DNA of 51,249 nt from Gammaproteobacteria bacterium (GTDB lineage Bacteria; Pseudomonadota; Gammaproteobacteria; Acidiferrobacterales; Sulfurifustaceae), in contig JAOTWF010000011.1 in the NCBI GenBank assembly GCA_029863005.1, forward strand, positions 1-51,249. The letters are read 5' to 3'. The notes under the pieces are model-generated. The model did not search any database, was not told the DNA's origin, and saw nothing but the letters and a program-made list of their open reading frames with translations. Shown in pieces: positions 20,478 to 31,366 of the stretch. Within the stretch, counting starts at the first letter, position 1; the number at the start of each line of letters is the position of its first letter. A program made the translations under genes and the position numbers.

Positions 20478-22739
20478 TTAGGCCGGGGTTTTATCTGTGG
20501 AAGGGATGAAGTTGAACGACAACCCCTTTTCATCCGCCGTCACTTTCACATGTCCACCCGAAGCGAGGCTGCCGAAGAGCAGCTCGTTGGCCAAGGGCTT
20601 TTTGACCTTTTCCTGGATCAGCCGTGACATGGGGCGCGCACCCATGGCCGGGTCGTGTCCGTGCTTGGCGAGCCAGGCGCGCGCGGCATTGTCCAGCTCA
20701 ACAGTGACATGCTTGTCCGCCAGTTGTGCCTCGAGCTCAAGAATAAACTTGTCCACCACATGTCCGATGGTATCTTCGTCCAATGGCTTGAACTGGATGG
20801 TGGCGTCCATGCGATTACGGAATTCCGGACTGAACAGGCGCTTGATTTCCTGCAGCTCGTCCCCGGCGTGGTTCTGCTTGGTGAAGCCGATGCTTGACCG
20901 GCTTAAGCGCTCGGCGCCCGCATTCGTCGTCATCACCAGAATGACATTACGAAAATCCGCCTTGCGCCCATTGTTGTCCGTGAGCGTGCCGTGGTCCATC
21001 ACCTGCAATAAAAGGTTGAACACATCCGGATGCGCTTTTTCTATTTCATCCAGCAGTAGCACGGAATGCGGATGCTTCACGATGGCTTCCGTGAGCAATC
21101 CCCCCTGATCGAATCCGACATAACCGGGCGGCGCGCCGATCAAACGCGAGACGGTATGCCGTTCCATGTATTCCGACATATCGAAACGGATGAGTTCCAG
21201 GCCCATGATGCGCGCCAATTGCCGAGTGACTTCGGTCTTGCCCACACCCGTGGGTCCGGCGAACAAGTAGGAGCCGACCGGTTTTTCCGGATGGCCCAGC
21301 CCAGAGCGCGACATCTTGATGGCCGTCGCCAGGGCCTCAATGGCGTCATCCTGGCCAAACACCACCATCTTGAGATCACGCTCGAGCGTCTTCAACGCCT
21401 CGCGATCCGAGGTCGAAACCGTCTTTGGCGGAATCCGCGCAATCTTGGCGACGATATCCTCGATATCGTGCACGCCGATGGTTTTCTTGCGGCGGCTCGG
21501 CGGAAGCAGGTGCTGGCTGGCACCGGCCTCGTCGATCACGTCGATGGCCTTGTCCGGCAAATGCCGGTCGTTGATGTAGCGATGTGCAAGCTCCACCGCA
21601 CTGCGCAACGCCTGTTGCGTGTAACGCACACCGTGATGGTTTTCGAAGCGGTTCTTCAGACCGCGCAAGATCTCCACCGTCTCTTCGACCGAGGGTTCGG
21701 TAACGTCGATCTTCTGAAAGCGGCGTGACAGCGCCCGATCCTTTTCGAATATGTTGCGATACTCCTGGTACGTCGTCGAGCCGATGCATTTCAAGTCACC
21801 CGACGCCAGTACTGGCTTCAGGAGGTTCGAGGCGTCCATGGCGCCGCCCGAGGCGGCCCCCGCACCAATGATGGTGTGAATCTCGTCGATGAACAGGATC
21901 GTATTGTCCTGTTTCCTGAGTTGTAGCAAGACCGCCTTCAGGCGCTTCTCGAAATCCCCACGGTACTTGGTACCGGCCAGCAGCGATCCCATGTCGAGCG
22001 CATAGATGGTGCTGTGCTGGAGCACGTCCGGCACTTCGCTGTCCACGATTTTCTTTGCCAGCCCCTCGGCGATCGCGGTTTTGCCCACGCCGGCCTCGCC
22101 AACGTACAGCGGGTTATTCTTGCGTCGACGGCACAACACCTGGATGGTCCGCTCCACTTCCCGACTGCGACCGATCAACGGGTCGATCTTTCCCACTCGC
22201 GCCTGTTCATTGAGGTTGATGCAGAATACCTCGAGTGGGCTTTTTTCAGTGCTGGCGCCCTCCTCGCTTTCCTCTGAAGCGGGAAGCTCGTTCTGATTCT
22301 CCCCTGGAACCTTGGAAATGCCGTGCGAAACGTAGTTCACCACGTCGAAGCGGCTGATATTCTGCTTGTGTAGGAAATAAACAGCGTGCGATTCCTTTTC
22401 GCCGAAAATAGCGATCAGGACATTGGCGCCGGTAACCTCCTTCTTGCCCACGCCCTGAACGTGTAACACGGCACGCTGGATTACACGCTGAAAACCAATG
22501 GTCGGTTGGGTATCGATCTTGCTCCCCGGGGCAAGTTTGGGCACATTTTCTTCAAGAAAAGCGTTCAGGCTGCGACGCAGTTCATCGATGTTGCCACCGC
22601 AAGCGCGCAGTACGCGTGCGGCAGAAGGATTGTCGAGCAGTGCCGCCAACAGATGCTCCACGGTAATGAACTCGTGGCGCTTTTCACGCGCGCCCTGGAA
22701 TGCGCTGTTCAATGAAAACTCAAGTTCTTGCGACAACAT
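20478..22739 (-). CDS. clpA: ATP-dependent Clp protease ATP-binding subunit ClpA
   Basis: ClpA is the AAA+ unfoldase that feeds substrates, including ClpS-delivered N-degron proteins, to ClpP. The 753-residue protein has the N-domain with two Clp repeats (1-145), a D1 AAA domain with Walker [10 protein letters not shown] and Walker [10 protein letters not shown], and a D2 domain with GPTGVGKTE and [14 protein letters not shown]. The pore loop GYVGFDQGG in D2 and the C-terminal ClpP-docking region are present. The linker between D1 and D2 lacks the long coiled coil of ClpB. I take the ATG at 22739 ([11 protein letters not shown]), with GGAGG seven bases upstream. clpS lies directly upstream, the usual order. 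Confidence 0.97.
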   Translation of the reverse strand: MLSQELEFSLNSAFQGAREKRHEFITVEHLLAALLDNPSAARVLRACGGNIDELRRSLNAFLEENVPKLAPGSKIDTQPTIGFQRVIQRAVLHVQGVGKKEVTGANVLIAIFGEKESHAVYFLHKQNISRFDVVNYVSHGISKVPGENQNELPASEESEEGASTEKSPLEVFCINLNEQARVGKIDPLIGRSREVERTIQVLCRRRKNNPLYVGEAGVGKTAIAEGLAKKIVDSEVPDVLQHSTIYALDMGSLLAGTKYRGDFEKRLKAVLLQLRKQDNTILFIDEIHTIIGAGAASGGAMDASNLLKPVLASGDLKCIGSTTYQEYRNIFEKDRALSRRFQKIDVTEPSVEETVEILRGLKNRFENHHGVRYTQQALRSAVELAHRYINDRHLPDKAIDVIDEAGASQHLLPPSRRKKTIGVHDIEDIVAKIARIPPKTVSTSDREALKTLERDLKMVVFGQDDAIEALATAIKMSRSGLGHPEKPVGSYLFAGPTGVGKTEVTRQLARIMGLELIRFDMSEYMERHTVSRLIGAPPGYVGFDQGGLLTEAIVKHPHSVLLLDEIEKAHPDVFNLLLQVMDHGTLTDNNGRKADFRNVILVMTTNAGAERLSRSSIGFTKQNHAGDELQEIKRLFSPEFRNRMDATIQFKPLDEDTIGHVVDKFILELEAQLADKHVTVELDNAARAWLAKHGHDPAMGARPMSRLIQEKVKKPLANELLFGSLASGGHVKVTADEKGLSFNFIPSTDKTPA

Positions 22740-22799
22740 GGCACCGCCTCCGGGCACTTGCCCTGCATCAAAATTCATCCCTGTTCGAAAATCTTCCCC

Positions 22800-23117
22800 T
22801 TATTCCGGCTCCATGGTGCATTGCAACGGGTGCAGGTGTTCCTGCGCGTACGCCAGCACCTGGCGCACCTTGGTCTCCGCAATCTCACGGGTGTAGATCC
22901 CGCATATCCCTATCCCCTTCTGGTGCACATGCAGCATGATGCGGGTTGCGTCTTCCCGGTTCTTGGCAAAAAACCGTTCCAGAATAATTACGACGAACTC
23001 CATTGGAGTATAGTCGTCGTTCAGGAGGATGACTTTGAACAGCAGGGGCTTCTGGAGCCGGGGTTTGGCTTCCTGGACGACTGGACCGTCTAAATAATGC
23101 TGGGGCTTGTCGCTCAT
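22800..23117 (-). CDS. clpS: ClpAP adaptor ClpS
   Basis: ClpS recognises proteins with N-terminal Leu, Phe, Tyr or Trp and hands them to ClpA. The 105-residue product has a flexible N-terminal tail and the core [16 protein letters not shown], whose Asn-Asp pair contacts the N-degron amino group, followed by [26 protein letters not shown] with the conserved His of HVHQKG. Length matches E. coli ClpS (106). It precedes clpA by 60 bases on the same strand and diverges from the cold-shock gene. Confidence 0.96.
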   Translation of the reverse strand: MSDKPQHYLDGPVVQEAKPRLQKPLLFKVILLNDDYTPMEFVVIILERFFAKNREDATRIMLHVHQKGIGICGIYTREIAETKVRQVLAYAQEHLHPLQCTMEPE

Positions 23118-23416
23118 ACCTTAAAGATTACACCATACATTCAGGGAACCCGCATTCTGTCTTGCGAATTCAAGCACATTGTGCGACCTGTACCTGAAAC
23201 TTCAACCCCTGAGATTCTGGCATAATAATTGAGGTTCTTTTGCGTTTAGCCGGGTGTCGGACCATCTCATGGCGCCCCGCGTGCCTTGCTTGACTTGACC
23301 GAAAAAAGAAGGATGATGGTTGAGGCTGCGCCTTGGCTCAGGCAGGTGTAAGAGGTGGGTGCGGTATCTGAGTTTCTGAAGGATGCGGCGCTTTATCAGC
23401 ACCAGGAGGGGGATGT
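23118..23416. promoter_or_regulatory. divergent clpS/csp intergenic region with probable long csp leader
   Basis: This 299-base spacer holds no convincing gene. It must contain the clpS promoter (leftward) and the cold-shock gene promoter (rightward). A CATAAT hexamer at 23221-23226 could be a -10 site for the cold-shock gene, which would give a leader of roughly 185 bases, in line with the long thermosensing leaders of csp mRNAs. A good -35 match is not visible, so the promoter call is tentative. AGGAGG at 23404-23409 is the ribosome binding site of the downstream gene. Confidence 0.35.
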
Positions 23417-23626
23417 ATGCCACTAGGTACTGTCAAGTGGTTTAACGCCAGCAAGGGGTATGGATTTATTACCCCCACAGATGGCGGTGATGATGTCTTC
23501 GCACATTACTCCGCAATAGAAATGGAAGGATACAAGACCCTTAAAGAGGGTCAGCAGGTCGAGTTTGAAGTTCAGGAAGGCCCCAAGGGCCCCCAGGCTT
23601 CCCACATACGTTCCCTGCCGAAGTAA
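23417..23626 (+). CDS. cold-shock domain protein (CspA family)
   Basis: This 69-residue single-strand RNA/DNA-binding protein has the OB-fold with RNP1 KGYGFI (about 13-18) and RNP2 DVFAHY (about 26-31), preceded by [11 protein letters not shown]. CspA-family proteins melt RNA structure and are often cold-induced, but many members are constitutive; the leader here leaves that open. The ribosome binding site AGGAGG is seven bases before the ATG, and a strong terminator follows 26 bases after the stop, so it is monocistronic. Confidence 0.95.
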   Translation: MPLGTVKWFNASKGYGFITPTDGGDDVFAHYSAIEMEGYKTLKEGQQVEFEVQEGPKGPQASHIRSLPK

Positions 23627-23651
23627 CCGGCGTTAGATCCTAAAAATTTCT

Positions 23652-23676
23652 AACCCGGCCATGCCGGGTTTTTTCT
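23652..23676 (+). terminator. rho-independent terminator of the cold-shock gene
   Basis: An 8-bp perfect stem (23652-23659 and 23663-23670) closes a 3-base loop; the 3' arm ends in TT and runs into TTTTC. It stands 26 bases after the stop of the cold-shock gene and reads in the same direction. Confidence 0.92.
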
Positions 23677-23778
23677 TCGCCTTGGCCCGGCGGACACCCT
23701 TATATCCGGGAATAGTGCCGCCGGCTTGCGCGTCTACAAACACATCCATTTGCGCAGAACAATACCAAGGATAGCATC

Positions 23779-24432
23779 GTGCATGTAATGACCTCCATAA
23801 CGCGTTACTCCCTTGTGCTCCCGGCTGTTAGTTTCATTGCCTTGGCCCCGATTAATGCCTTATCCGAAACGGTTGCTTTGAGTGTTGACGACGATCAAGT
23901 CAGCGTCTGGAATCGTTTTGTGGATTCGCTGGTCGGCCTCCATGAGAAAGGCATCGCCGGGCGTGAGATCCGGACATCTGAGCTCACAGGAGGATATGGA
24001 GGTGAATTTGCGAAGGGTTTCACATATCGTGAAGTGAGTTACCACGATGCAAAATCCGGGCAGCTGCTGAGTCGCATCCGACATGAGCAAAACAAGCCAG
24101 AGAAGCTTCAGGTAATCGACGTTTACATCTATGATGCTACCGGCCGGGTCATTCGGGACTATACGGCCATGTACCTTCCCAGGGGTCGCCATGCGCCGGT
24201 ACGCACTTTCATCAATCTGCATCAGTATAGCGAAAAACTTCATGGCTTCCGGCAGTTCGACGCCTCGGGTAACCGTCTGTACGAACAGTGCCGCGGCCAG
24301 TTCGCTGGCCACGTCGTCGATCTCGATCTTGAAGATTATCAAATCAAACCAGGTATCACGGCCACCAATGACTATCAGATGTGTTTCGGGAAGCTCCCGG
24401 ATACGGCGGAAAAGTATCTGATTCCAAACTGA
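23779..24432 (+). CDS. secreted protein of unknown function
   Basis: The frame encodes 217 residues starting with a signal peptide (hydrophobic core SLVLPAVSFIALAPI, cleavage near ALS-E, about residue 29). The mature part is rich in charged residues and strands, for example FTYREVSYHDAKSGQLLSRI, KLQVIDVYIYDATGRVIRDY and HGFRQFDASGNRLYEQC, and has two cysteines late in the chain. I do not recognise the family. GTG at 23779 has AAGG about eight bases upstream; an ATG three codons later is the alternative start. It ends five bases before the TPR protein gene, so the pair is probably one transcript working in the periplasm. Confidence 0.75.
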   Translation: MHVMTSITRYSLVLPAVSFIALAPINALSETVALSVDDDQVSVWNRFVDSLVGLHEKGIAGREIRTSELTGGYGGEFAKGFTYREVSYHDAKSGQLLSRIRHEQNKPEKLQVIDVYIYDATGRVIRDYTAMYLPRGRHAPVRTFINLHQYSEKLHGFRQFDASGNRLYEQCRGQFAGHVVDLDLEDYQIKPGITATNDYQMCFGKLPDTAEKYLIPN

Positions 24433-24437
24433 ACGCG

Positions 24438-25289
24438 ATGATGCTCCGGCGAAGAACTATCTCCGACACGGTTATACCCCCAATTACGTTTGGGAGACGA
24501 GTTTTTCATATCGTTCTTTTCTCCCTAACTCTGGCGTTCCCGTTCGGTGCGTTCAGCGAGCCGGCCATGCTGGATGTACCCACGGATAGTGTTCAATTGC
24601 AGAAAATGGTAATCGATCTTGACCGCCGGATTGCCGGCAATCCCGATGATGCGCAAGCCTATCTCAAACGTGGTGAGGCCCTTTTCAAGTTGCAGGAGTT
24701 TGACAAGGCCATCGAGGACTTCAGCGCCGCCCTTCGGCGCGATGACAAACTTGATGACGCGTATTTCGGCCGCGGGATGGCGCTCGGGCGACGCGGGCAG
24801 ATTAAAGATGGGATTGCGGATCTGAGTGTCTACCTCCAGCGTCATCCGGACAGCTCGCTCGCCTACACCAAACGCGGTGTCCGCTACATCTGGATGGGCG
24901 ACCTGGAAAAGGCCGAGAAGGACTTAGAACGGGCCATCGCCCTGAATGCCAGGAATGCCGAGGCGCATGATGATCTTGGGGTGATTCTGGCCCAACGCGG
25001 CGATTACGCCGCCGCCATTAGCCACTTCCAGGCGACACTCCAATCAGACCCCAGCTATCAAAAAGCGCATCACAATCTGGCAATGGTTCATTACATCACC
25101 GGTGAGTATCAAAAAGCGTTGACGTCAGTCAATGCGTCGCTGAACCTCCTCTCCGAGTCGCGCGATTCGATGATGCTGAAAGCGGCCATCCTGGAATCGC
25201 TGGGGCGGCACGGGGAAGCCAAGGTGGCTCGGGAGGAGGCAGAGTTCATGCCGGAGGGAAACCGCAGCGAGCGCGCTGCCGTACAGTAG
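24438..25289 (+). CDS. periplasmic TPR-repeat protein
   Basis: This 283-residue protein has an N-terminal hydrophobic leader (VFHIVLFSLTLAFPFGAF, about 20-37) and then roughly five tetratricopeptide repeats, for example AQAYLKRGEALFKLQEFDKA, SLAYTKRGVRYIWMGDLEKA, AEAHDDLGVILAQRGDYAAA and QKAHHNLAMVHYITGEYQKA. TPRs mediate protein-protein contacts; no catalytic domain is attached. The start is taken at 24438, five bases after the stop of the preceding secreted-protein gene, although the ribosome binding site is poor and a second ATG follows at once. The adjacent secreted protein is the obvious candidate partner. The gene converges on icd with 23 bases between. Confidence 0.8.
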   Translation: MMLRRRTISDTVIPPITFGRRVFHIVLFSLTLAFPFGAFSEPAMLDVPTDSVQLQKMVIDLDRRIAGNPDDAQAYLKRGEALFKLQEFDKAIEDFSAALRRDDKLDDAYFGRGMALGRRGQIKDGIADLSVYLQRHPDSSLAYTKRGVRYIWMGDLEKAEKDLERAIALNARNAEAHDDLGVILAQRGDYAAAISHFQATLQSDPSYQKAHHNLAMVHYITGEYQKALTSVNASLNLLSESRDSMMLKAAILESLGRHGEAKVAREEAEFMPEGNRSERAAVQ

Positions 25290-25312
25290 GCTTTCTGTGC
25301 ACGAAAGTAATC

Positions 25313-26566
25313 CTACATATGACCGATGATGGCTTTCCCGAAATCTGAACAGCTAACCTGGGTCGCACCGGGCATCTGCCGCGCAAAATCATAAGTAACC
25401 GTTTTGGCGGAAATCGCCCCTTCCACTCCTTTTAAAATCAAATCGGCGGCTTCCATCCAGCCAAGATGGCGAAGCATCATCTCTGCCGACAGAATCATGG
25501 AGCCGGGGTTGACCATGTTTTTGCCCGCGTATTTTGGCGCGGTACCGTGCGTGGCTTCAAACATCGCCACGGAATCGGACAGGTTGGCTCCCGGCGCAAT
25601 ACCAATACCGCCGACTTGTGCGGCCAACGCATCGGAGATGTAATCGCCATTAAGATTGAGCGTGGCGATCACGCTGTATTCCGCCGGGCGCAGCAGAATT
25701 TGCTGCAAGAAGGCGTCTGCGATCACGTCCTTGATCACGATTTCCTTCCCGGATTTCGGGTTGTTCAGGTGCATCCACGGGCCTTTGTCGAGGGGCTGCG
25801 CACCGAATTCATGCTGGGCAAGTTCATAACCCCAGGTCTTGAAACCGCCTTCGGTGAATTTCATGATGTTGCCCTTGTGCACCAGTGTCACGGAAGAGCG
25901 GTCGTTTGCGATGGCGTACTGGATCGCCCGGCGTACCAGGCGCTCCGTGCCTTCACGTGACACCGGTTTGAGACCGATTGCGGAGGTTTCCGGAAAACGG
26001 ATTTTCTTCACGCCCATCTCGCGTTGCAGGAAAGCGATCAGTTTCTTCACCTCGGGCGAACCGGATGGCCATTCGATCCCGGCATATATGTCTTCGGAAT
26101 TCTCCCGAAAGATCACCATATCGACCTTCTCCGGCTCCTTCACCGGGCTGGGAACGCCGGTGAAATAGCGAACCGGACGCAGGCAGACATACAGATCAAG
26201 TTGTTGGCGCAGCGATACGTTGAGCGAGCGAATCCCGCCGCCGACCGGTGTTGTCAGCGGACCCTTGATCGAGACGACATAATCTCTGACTGCCGTGAGG
26301 GTCTCCTCCGGCAACCAAGAATTGTTCCCATAGGTAGCCACGGCCTTCTCACCCGCGTAGACCTCCATCCAGGCAATGGTACGCTTGCCGCCATAGGCCT
26401 TGGTGACAGCTGTATCGACGACCTGGCGCATTACTGGAGTTATGTCCCGGCCGATGCCATCGCCTTCGATGAAGGGAATAACTGGCTTGTCCGGGACATT
26501 GAGGGAGTGATCCTTGTTGACCGTGATTTTTTCCCCACCCGGGATCTTGATGTGCGTGAATGCCAT
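25313..26566 (-). CDS. icd: isocitrate dehydrogenase (NADP-dependent)
   Basis: The enzyme oxidises isocitrate to 2-oxoglutarate in the TCA cycle. The 417-residue protein is of the homodimeric E. coli type (416 residues), with [11 protein letters not shown] near the N-terminus, the substrate loop [12 protein letters not shown] with Ser114 (equivalent to the IDH-kinase phosphorylation site), and the signature [17 protein letters not shown]. The ATG at 26566 has CGGAG six bases upstream; the frame continues upstream but only as antisense of the next gene. It is divergent from rluE (84 bases between starts), as in E. coli. No aceK is in the window, so actual phosphorylation is unknown. Confidence 0.97.
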   Translation of the reverse strand: MAFTHIKIPGGEKITVNKDHSLNVPDKPVIPFIEGDGIGRDITPVMRQVVDTAVTKAYGGKRTIAWMEVYAGEKAVATYGNNSWLPEETLTAVRDYVVSIKGPLTTPVGGGIRSLNVSLRQQLDLYVCLRPVRYFTGVPSPVKEPEKVDMVIFRENSEDIYAGIEWPSGSPEVKKLIAFLQREMGVKKIRFPETSAIGLKPVSREGTERLVRRAIQYAIANDRSSVTLVHKGNIMKFTEGGFKTWGYELAQHEFGAQPLDKGPWMHLNNPKSGKEIVIKDVIADAFLQQILLRPAEYSVIATLNLNGDYISDALAAQVGGIGIAPGANLSDSVAMFEATHGTAPKYAGKNMVNPGSMILSAEMMLRHLGWMEAADLILKGVEGAISAKTVTYDFARQMPGATQVSCSDFGKAIIGHM

Positions 26567-26650
26567 GATTCTCTCCGAGAAAACTGGCGCGAATTCTATC
26601 ATCAGAACAGCCCGTGCGGAGGTTTGTTCTCCCACGTTACACTTCGCGTC

Positions 26651-27196
26651 ATGTCCCTGCTGATTCTCTTCAACAAACCCTTTGGCGTCTTGACGCAGTT
26701 CACTGACACCGCCGGCCGCAAAACCCTGGCTTCCTATATAAAGATCCCCGGTATATATCCCGCGGGGAGGCTCGATCGTGACAGCGAAGGTCTGCTGCTG
26801 CTCACCGACGATGGACGTTTGCAACAGCGGCTGTCCGATCCGCGCTACAAACTCCCGAAGTCGTACTGGGTGCAGGTGGAAGGCGAGCCAGACGAACCGT
26901 CACTGGAGCAGCTGCGTTGTGGCATCATCCTCGATAGCAGGCTTACACAGTTGGCTGCTGTCCGACGTATCCCCGAGCCTGCACTTTGGCCGCGTAATCC
27001 GCCAATAAGAGTTCGCCAATCAGTTCCAACTTCGTGGCTCGAAATCACGCTGACCGAAGGACGTAACCGCCAGGTTCGTCGCATGACCGCGGCGGTGGGA
27101 TTTCCCACGCTGCGCCTGGTGCGCCATGCCATCGGTAAATACACACTCGCCAACCTGTCGCCAGGACAATGGCGTGAAGCCGATGTGGAAGTTTGA
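26651..27196 (+). CDS. rluE: 23S rRNA pseudouridine synthase RluE
   Basis: RluE modifies U2457 of 23S rRNA. The 181-residue protein is of the short RsuA/RluE class without an S4 domain. It begins [17 protein letters not shown], carries the catalytic Asp in [18 protein letters not shown] (about 38-55) and ends with the family motif [17 protein letters not shown]. It is divergent from icd and followed by the Nudix gene after 12 bases, matching the E. coli order rluE-nudJ-mnmA, which supports the RluE assignment over RluB or RsuA. Confidence 0.94.
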   Translation: MSLLILFNKPFGVLTQFTDTAGRKTLASYIKIPGIYPAGRLDRDSEGLLLLTDDGRLQQRLSDPRYKLPKSYWVQVEGEPDEPSLEQLRCGIILDSRLTQLAAVRRIPEPALWPRNPPIRVRQSVPTSWLEITLTEGRNRQVRRMTAAVGFPTLRLVRHAIGKYTLANLSPGQWREADVEV

Positions 27197-27208
27197 TAAG
27201 GTTGAATC

Positions 27209-27700
27209 ATGATCTGGAAACCTAATGTTGTGGTCGCGGCCATCATTGAACGCGCCGGAAAATTTCTGCTGGTCGAGGAAAAGGCTGATGGCCGGCTCGT
27301 GCTCAATCAGCCTGCCGGACATCTGGACGAAGGTGAAAGCCTCCTGGATGCCGTGGTGCGCGAAACGCTGGAAGAAACCGCCTGGCACTTTTCGCCGGAG
27401 GCGTTGCTCGGGATCTACCGCTGGAGGCATCCCGTTAAGGGGATCACATATCTGCGTTTCGCCTTCATTGGTCGCGTGACACGCCATGACGAAAAACGGG
27501 CGCTCGATCATGAAATCGTGCGCACACTGTGGTTAACCCCGGAGGAAATCCGCACTGAAGGCGCCCGGCATCGCAGTCCGCCGGTGCAACGCTGTCTTGA
27601 TGATTACCTGGCGGGACAGCGATATCCCCTCGAACTGATCAAAGACCTGACCGTACCGGCAGCTTTGACCGTCAGCCGTCATATCTTATCAACACCATGA
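27209..27700 (+). CDS. nudJ: Nudix hydrolase NudJ-like (phosphatase)
   Basis: E. coli NudJ hydrolyses HMP-PP and nucleoside di/triphosphates. This 163-residue protein has the Nudix box at about residues 38-60: GHLDEGE followed seven residues later by RETLEETAW. The metal-binding Glu residues and Arg are intact, but the usual Gly near the end of the box is Ala. The flanking sequence (YRWRHPVKGITYLRFAFIG) also fits NudJ. It lies between rluE and mnmA, the E. coli position; its stop overlaps the mnmA start as ATGA. Confidence 0.92.
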   Translation: MIWKPNVVVAAIIERAGKFLLVEEKADGRLVLNQPAGHLDEGESLLDAVVRETLEETAWHFSPEALLGIYRWRHPVKGITYLRFAFIGRVTRHDEKRALDHEIVRTLWLTPEEIRTEGARHRSPPVQRCLDDYLAGQRYPLELIKDLTVPAALTVSRHILSTP

Positions 27701-28797
27701 AGATCTTCGTCGGCATTTCCGGTGGCGTGGACTCGGCCGTGGCGGCACTATTGCTCAAGCGCCAGGGACACGAGGTCACCGGCCTTTTCATGAAAAACTG
27801 GGAGGAAGACGACACCGCGGGTCATTGCGGTGCGGAGGAAGACCTGAAAATGGCGCAAGTGGTCTGCGAGCATCTCGAGATTCCACTCCGCACTGTGAAC
27901 TTTTCCTCGGAATACTGGGACCGTGTATTCAGCTATTTCCTGGACGAATACCGCGCCGGTCGCACGCCCAACCCGGACGTGCTGTGCAACAAAGAGATCA
28001 AATTCCGGACTTTTCTGGATCATGCCCTCGCACTCGGCGGAGACCGAATCGCAACAGGTCATTATGCGCGGGTTGATATGGCGGCCGGGCGATTTCGCCT
28101 GCTCAAGGCACGCGACGGCGCCAAGGACCAGTCCTATTTCCTTTATCTGCTGGGACAAGAAGCGCTGGCACATACGCTGTTTCCCGTGGGGGATCTCACC
28201 AAAACCGAGGTGCGCCATTTGGCGCAGGAGGCCGGATTACCGAATTATGATCGCGAGGATTCCACCGGCATTTGTTTTATTGGCGAACGCAATTTCAAAT
28301 CGTTTCTCGGGCGCTATCTGCCCGCGCAACCGGGCGAGATGCGCACCCTCGAAGGCGTTATCAAGGGAAAACACGATGGCGTTATGTTCTACACCATCGG
28401 TCAGCGACACGGGCTTGGGATTGGGGGAGAAGGAGAAGCCTGGTACGTGGTGGGCAAGGATGTCGCCCTCAATATTCTCTATGTCGAGCAGGGAGAGCAC
28501 CATCCCGCGCTCTTCAGCCAGTCGCTGTCAGCTGGGCAGCTGCACTGGGTAAGCCATGAACCATTGCCCTGGCCACGAAAGCTGCACGCCAAAACCCGCT
28601 ATCGCCAGCCAGACCAGGACTGCACGGCCAAGGCGCAGAACATGGGTCTGTGCGTAAAGTTTGCAGCCGCACAACGCGCCATCACGCCCGGGCAATCAGT
28701 GGTCTTCTACGATGGTGAGGAGTGCCTGGGCGGAGGAATTATTGAATCCGCCGTGCCCATCACACAGACTGTTGCAGCACAATCGGCGCAGCGGTGA
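27697..28797 (+). CDS. mnmA: tRNA-specific 2-thiouridylase MnmA
   Basis: MnmA puts sulfur on U34 of tRNA-Lys, -Glu and -Gln. The 366-residue product has the PP-loop GISGGVDSAVAA (6-17), the first active-site cysteine Cys97 in NPDVLCNKEIKF and the persulfide-carrying Cys193 in STGICFIGER, all at the expected spacing. The C-terminal beta-barrel domain (LHAKTRYRQPDQDC onwards) is present. It starts at 27697 in an ATGA overlap with nudJ. In E. coli hflD separates it from purB; here purB follows after 70 bases. Confidence 0.97.
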   Translation: MKIFVGISGGVDSAVAALLLKRQGHEVTGLFMKNWEEDDTAGHCGAEEDLKMAQVVCEHLEIPLRTVNFSSEYWDRVFSYFLDEYRAGRTPNPDVLCNKEIKFRTFLDHALALGGDRIATGHYARVDMAAGRFRLLKARDGAKDQSYFLYLLGQEALAHTLFPVGDLTKTEVRHLAQEAGLPNYDREDSTGICFIGERNFKSFLGRYLPAQPGEMRTLEGVIKGKHDGVMFYTIGQRHGLGIGGEGEAWYVVGKDVALNILYVEQGEHHPALFSQSLSAGQLHWVSHEPLPWPRKLHAKTRYRQPDQDCTAKAQNMGLCVKFAAAQRAITPGQSVVFYDGEECLGGGIIESAVPITQTVAAQSAQR

Positions 28798-28825
28798 TCC
28801 GGCAATTTCCCGCTTGATCTGGTAA

Positions 28826-30280
<1,455 letters not shown>

Positions 30281-30323
30281 CCTTCCAGATCTCTACCAAA
30301 ATCTCGTATTGGTCTATAACTAT

Positions 30324-30360
30324 CTTGATGGCGGCGATATTTCGCCATCAAGTGATTTTT
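30324..30360 (+). terminator. rho-independent terminator of purB
   Basis: A perfect 10-bp stem (30324-30333 and 30343-30352) with a 9-base loop is followed by TGATTTTT. It stands 44 bases beyond the purB stop in the same direction and only seven bases before the next start codon, so the next gene probably needs read-through or a promoter overlapping the hairpin. Confidence 0.82.
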
Positions 30361-30367
30361 CGCAAAC

Positions 30368-30883
30368 ATGGACATGGCCAAGAATTCATCCGCCCCCGAG
30401 ACTCCGCCATCACGCCGGATTATCCGGGAGCGCCGGGAAGTCAGCGATTTTCTGTCAATGCTGGCAGAACATGCCACGCGTGAGATTCTCATCTTCGCGC
30501 CGCGGCTGGAGGGCGATTTTTTCAATAGTTCCCGTTTTTCGCGCGCCCTGGCGAGTTTCGCCGCGCGTCACCGCCAGAATCTAGCTCGTATCGTGGTCGA
30601 AGACACGGAACAGGCGATACGTGATAACGATCGCCTGGTGGGGCTGTGCCGGCGGTTGAGCGATTTCATTCACATGCACCAAGTGTCCGAAGAACACTTG
30701 GGAATGAATGATATGTTTATCGTCGTGGATCATCGCAGTTACCTGCATCAGAGCGATATCACCAAACCGGATTGCGTAGCCCACTCACATGATGGGCACG
30801 AAGCAGTGTTGCTGGCGCGGCGTTTCAATGAGATCTGGGATCGCAGCGAACCTATTATCGCGCTGCGCGCGGTGGGACTGTAG
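30368..30883 (+). CDS. stand-alone PLD-like-fold domain protein (DUF7931-like)
   Basis: This 171-residue cytoplasmic protein lacks a signal peptide. The pattern SDFLSMLAEHATREILIFAPRL at the start and MNDMFIVVDHRSYLHQSD followed by EAVLLARRFNEIWDRSEP at the end resembles the phospholipase-D-like domain often fused behind GNAT acetyltransferases in gammaproteobacteria, but here it stands alone and no HKD catalytic motif is visible. It may therefore be a binding rather than catalytic module; this is inference from remembered family features. It is followed by the NlpC/P60 lipoprotein gene after 14 bases. Confidence 0.65.
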   Translation: MDMAKNSSAPETPPSRRIIRERREVSDFLSMLAEHATREILIFAPRLEGDFFNSSRFSRALASFAARHRQNLARIVVEDTEQAIRDNDRLVGLCRRLSDFIHMHQVSEEHLGMNDMFIVVDHRSYLHQSDITKPDCVAHSHDGHEAVLLARRFNEIWDRSEPIIALRAVGL

Positions 30884-30897
30884 TTTCCGGAGTAGCA

Positions 30898-31365
30898 ATG
30901 CGGCATCGATTTATCCCGGTTCTGACGTGTTACTTCACGCTGACTGTTTTATCCGGGTGTGGACACGCGCCCGCCGTTGATTCCGCGCCTACGCTGGCCA
31001 GCCGTGCCGCGGATCACGCAATTACCATGGTGGGTAAACCCTATCGCTATGGCGGCAATACCCCGAAAGGTTTCGACTGCAGCGGACTGGTGCAATACAG
31101 CTACGGTCGCGTTGGCGTAAAACTCCCGCATGGCACACGGAATCTGCTGCAGATATCACGCCCGGTTTCACGGAATAAACTGCAGCGAGGCGATCTGGTT
31201 TTTTTCACCCAGGAAGGCAAAAAATCCTCACACGTGGCGCTATATCTCGGCAACAGCCGTTTCGTACATTCCCCCTCCAGCGGTAAAAATGTGTACGTCG
31301 CTGGGCTCAACGAACCCTACTGGCAGCGCCATTTTACGGAAGCACGGCGTCTCGAGATTGATTGA
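30898..31365 (+). CDS. NlpC/P60 lipoprotein, probable cell-wall endopeptidase
   Basis: This 155-residue lipoprotein has lipobox LSGC (Cys21) and a complete NlpC/P60 domain: catalytic Cys61 in GFDCSGLVQYSY, His112 in SHVALYLG and third polar residue His124 in RFVHSP. NlpC/P60 enzymes cut D-Glu-meso-Dap (or similar) bonds in peptidoglycan stem peptides. It resembles Spr/MepS and NlpC of E. coli and should act in the periplasm from a membrane anchor. Its stop is followed by the secretin-domain gene with one base between (TGAgATG), so they are coupled; a role in opening the wall for an envelope complex is possible but inferred. Confidence 0.93.
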   Translation: MRHRFIPVLTCYFTLTVLSGCGHAPAVDSAPTLASRAADHAITMVGKPYRYGGNTPKGFDCSGLVQYSYGRVGVKLPHGTRNLLQISRPVSRNKLQRGDLVFFTQEGKKSSHVALYLGNSRFVHSPSSGKNVYVAGLNEPYWQRHFTEARRLEID

Positions 31366-31366
31366 G

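Noticed and set aside
25290-25312. Short hairpin between the TPR gene and icd as a terminator
   Set aside because: The stem is only five A/T-rich pairs (25291-25295 with 25303-25307) and no T-run follows.
26024-26650. Upstream extension of the rluE frame
   Set aside because: It is antisense to icd; the RluE family start and the icd/rluE divergent arrangement place the start at 26651.
26567-26824. N-terminal extension of icd
   Set aside because: It runs antisense through rluE; the ATG at 26566 has a good ribosome site and the family N-terminus.
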